Shown: positions 5,646-6,697 of the stretch, in pieces | Layout of the letters: each line of letters opens with the position of its first letter | Position numbering within the stretch: the stretch's first letter is position 1 | Source: Spirochaetaceae bacterium | Lineage (GTDB): Bacteria > Spirochaetota > Spirochaetia > Treponematales > Breznakiellaceae | Assembly (NCBI GenBank): GCA_031269165.1 | Contig: JAISZQ010000258.1 | Span: 1 to 6,697 of the forward strand | Reading direction: 5' to 3' | Length of the DNA: 6,697 bases | The notes under the pieces: model-generated | What the model was told of the DNA's origin: nothing | Database searches by the model: none | Seen by the model: the letters and a program-made list of their open reading frames with translations, nothing else | Made by a program: the position numbers and the translations under genes

Positions 5646-5690
5646 GGGGAACACACCCCAGTAAAGGGGGGAACGGCAACAAGTTGCCGC

Positions 5691-5771
5691 GCCTTCCCCC
5701 TCGCTCCAGCCGCTTCGCGTCTTACGCTACCCCCTTCAGCGGGGGGGCCCCGCCCCCCGCAACGCCCCCGG
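5691..5771 (+). repeat. Dispersed GC-rich repeat, intergenic copy
   Basis: This is the noncoding relative of the element inside the E2 gene (2571-2646). Its centre is a perfect 8-bp GC hairpin, GCGGGGGG (5739-5746) with CCCCCCGC (5753-5760) and loop GCCCCG. It lies between rho and the antitoxin-like gene in a region with no credible coding sequence. Confidence 0.75.
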
Positions 5772-5908
5772 CCACTTGCCGTGGAGGCCCTTGGGCGGCC
5801 CCGCAGGGGCTTCCCTTGGGCGCATCGCACCACGAACAGGCATCGGCCCCCCTTCGGGCCACCTGCTGTGGAGGCCCTTGGGCGCATCGCCCCACGAACG
5901 AGCATCGG
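5771..5908. repeat. Two interleaved direct repeats
   Basis: A 27-bp unit containing GTGGAGGCCCTTGGGCG occurs at 5771-5797 and 5858-5884. A 34-bp unit containing CCCTTGGGCGCATCGC and CATCGG occurs at 5813-5846 and 5875-5908. The two overlap in the second copy. There is no frame with a ribosome site and protein-like composition, so I read this as local duplication in noncoding DNA. Confidence 0.7.
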
Positions 5909-5959
5909 TCTCCCCCCACCCCGGGAGGAGCACGCCCCCCGTCATTGCGAGCAGACCCC

Positions 5960-6042
5960 CCGTCATTGCGAGCGAAGCGAAGCAATCCAGTGCGAGGGCC
6001 TTCTCCTCTGGATTGCTTCGGGCTATGCCCTCGCAATGACGG
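5960..6042. repeat. REPIN-like palindromic doublet A
   Basis: A REP-like unit (5962-5990, GTCATTGCGAG to GCAATCCAG) and its inverted partner (6008-6040, CTGGATTGCTTCG to CGCAATGAC) flank a 17-bp centre. The whole folds into one long hairpin, extended by flanking CC/GG. A fragment of the unit also lies at 5941-5953. Doublet B at 6438-6532 has nearly the same centre and right arm, so both derive from one mobile ancestor. Its two arms translate as phrases such as RHCERSEAIQ, which I recall from spurious proteins in many genomes. Confidence 0.85.
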
Positions 6043-6118
6043 CATCCCCCTTGCTGTTCATGCCCCAGACGGGGATTAAGACTGAGCCTTATAATATCGC
6101 CCTGTTGGGGAACGCCGC

Positions 6119-6343
6119 CTACCATTTTTCGTTGCCTACCGCCTCGCCAAAATCAATAAGCGGCTCACGGATACCATCGTCAATATAGTCCTTAAAGAGA
6201 TACGCCAAAGAACCGTCGTCCACCGCCCTTGCCGGAAGCGGCGGCTCAAGAAAGGTAACAATAACATCACATTCAGGGACGCCGCGTATGGCTTTGTCCA
6301 GCATTACCGTTACCCCATCAAATCTTCCTCTCACCGCGACCAT
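6119..6343 (-). CDS. Small antitoxin-like protein, no toxin partner visible
   Basis: I chose the ATG at 6343 because AAGGAG sits 7 nt upstream and because the frame further upstream runs through a dispersed repeat. The product has 74 residues. The N-terminal part (AVRGRFDGVTVMLDKAI, ECDVIVTFLEP) resembles the short beta-strand domain of DUF2281-type small antitoxins, which commonly read 'GxFDGKTVxLxEP...VIVTFLE'. The C-terminal part (LFKDYIDDGIREPLIDFGEAVGNEKW) has the acidic, aromatic-ended look of toxin-binding tails in VapB-like antitoxins. This is recognition by eye, not a search result. Antitoxins normally sit beside a toxin gene, but downstream there are only repeats and then rho. The gene may therefore be an orphan, a remnant, or something else. 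A palindrome in its promoter region fits autorepression. Confidence 0.65.
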   Translation of the reverse strand: MVAVRGRFDGVTVMLDKAIRGVPECDVIVTFLEPPLPARAVDDGSLAYLFKDYIDDGIREPLIDFGEAVGNEKW

Positions 6344-6363
6344 TGTTTGTCTCCTTGTTTGAT

Positions 6364-6393
6364 GAGTATGGAGCATACTCCGCCAAAAGTAAA
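6364..6393 (-). promoter_or_regulatory. Promoter with palindromic operator for the antitoxin-like gene
   Basis: A perfect 7-bp inverted repeat, GAGTATG (6364-6370) and CATACTC (6374-6380) with a 3-bp centre, lies 21 bp upstream of the start codon. A plausible promoter overlaps it: -35 TTTACT (6393-6388), 17-bp spacer, -10 CATACT (6370-6365), each matching four of six consensus bases. A repressor bound here would block the -10 region. Confidence 0.5.
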
Positions 6394-6397
6394 CACT

Positions 6398-6424
6398 GTG
6401 CGCGCTTCGCGCGAATGGATAATG
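6398..6424. repeat. GCGCG module, second copy
   Basis: This 27-bp unit matches 5511-5537 except for one base. It contains the hairpin GCGCG/CGCGC with loop CTT, and is followed 14 bp later by REPIN-like doublet B. Confidence 0.75.
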
Positions 6425-6437
6425 ATGGTGGTATCGC

Positions 6438-6532
6438 GTCATTGCGAGCGGGCCGCTCGTAGAGCGGGCGAAGCAATCCAGTGTGAGGGCCTTCTCCGTC
6501 TGGATTGCTTCGGGCTCCGCCCTCGCAATGAC
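6438..6532. repeat. REPIN-like palindromic doublet B
   Basis: The left arm is 6438-6481 and the right arm 6500-6532, with a centre (6482-6499) nearly identical to that of doublet A. The left arm carries about 15 extra bases (a small GCTCG palindrome near 6455-6467) compared with doublet A. Between this element and the next repeat (6533-6609) I see nothing. Confidence 0.85.
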
Positions 6533-6609
6533 CTATAGACAAAAGTTTTGAAAGATAGTAGGCTTTTGAAACCTATGGATAGGACACAATTGAGACCCCG
6601 CGCCCCGTT

Positions 6610-6697
6610 CCCAGCACCCAGCACCCAGCACCCAGCACCCAGCACCCAGCACCCAGCACCCAGCACCCAGCACCCAGCACCCAGCACCCAGCACCCA
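6610..6697. repeat. Heptanucleotide tandem repeat (CCCAGCA)n
   Basis: Twelve and a half uninterrupted copies of CCCAGCA run to the window edge, so the true length is unknown. Any frame through it would read a repeated seven-residue peptide, and copy-number change would shift frame. No credible gene is attached to it here. Such arrays commonly vary in copy number by polymerase slippage. Confidence 0.95.

Noticed and set aside
6090..6095. A TATAAT box on the plus strand
   Set aside because: No acceptable -35 box lies 16-18 bp upstream and no plus-strand gene follows.
5528..6188. Open frames on both strands through the GC-rich region between rho and the antitoxin-like gene
   Set aside because: They are made of dispersed repeats (RHCERSEAIQ-type phrases and Pro/Ala/Gly runs), lack ribosome sites and show no domain.
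6344..6442. A longer N-terminus for the antitoxin-like protein starting at 6442
   Set aside because: The extra 33 residues are encoded by the GCGCG module and the operator region, and the ATG at 6343 has a far better ribosome site.

Overview
The window reads as a piece of spirochaete chromosome, most likely Treponemataceae (a Treponema-like, possibly termite-gut, lineage). This rests on the style of the proteins I recognise: Rho with a long low-complexity N-terminal extension, the E2 lipoyl domain beginning MPRQGNTVESC, the TSCPD protein, and a RAYT-like protein beginning MKGPRELAENVWYE. It also rests on the density of dispersed palindromic repeats. The assignment is from memory and is tentative. 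All genes I accept lie on the minus strand.

Read in the direction of transcription (right to left), the layout is as follows. (a) 6697-6345: a heptanucleotide tandem repeat, a REPIN-like palindrome, and a promoter with a 17-bp palindromic operator. (b) 6343-6119: a 74-residue antitoxin-like gene with no toxin partner visible. (c) 6118-5504: GC-rich noncoding DNA built almost entirely of dispersed repeats. (d) A perfect consensus sigma-70 promoter (5503-5475) and a leader of about 207 nt. (e) A same-strand gene run: rho (564 aa), rpmE (67 aa, 18 bp later), a TSCPD-domain protein (85 aa, after a 142-bp spacer with hairpins) and an E2 acyltransferase of a 2-oxo acid dehydrogenase complex (453 aa, 16 bp later). 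(f) 1566-345: about 1.2 kb of noncoding DNA dominated by a 63/64-bp hairpin-forming tandem array with REP-like segments. (g) A Y1-transposase/RAYT-like gene that runs off the left edge and appears to lack the HUH metal-binding histidines.

rho and rpmE are a familiar pair and form the housekeeping core of the window. The TSCPD protein and E2 may be co-transcribed with them or form their own unit; no clear promoter is visible in the 142-bp spacer. No E1 or E3 subunit of the dehydrogenase complex is present here.

The most unusual features concern repeats. A GC-rich dispersed element found between genes at 5691-5771 is also present, in frame, inside the E2 gene at 2571-2646. There it encodes part of the flexible linker between the lipoyl and E3-binding domains. 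REPIN-like inverted doublets, single REP-like units and the tandem hairpin array share the window with a RAYT-family protein, which is the family that mobilises REP elements in other bacteria. I see no phage, CRISPR, tRNA or rRNA feature.
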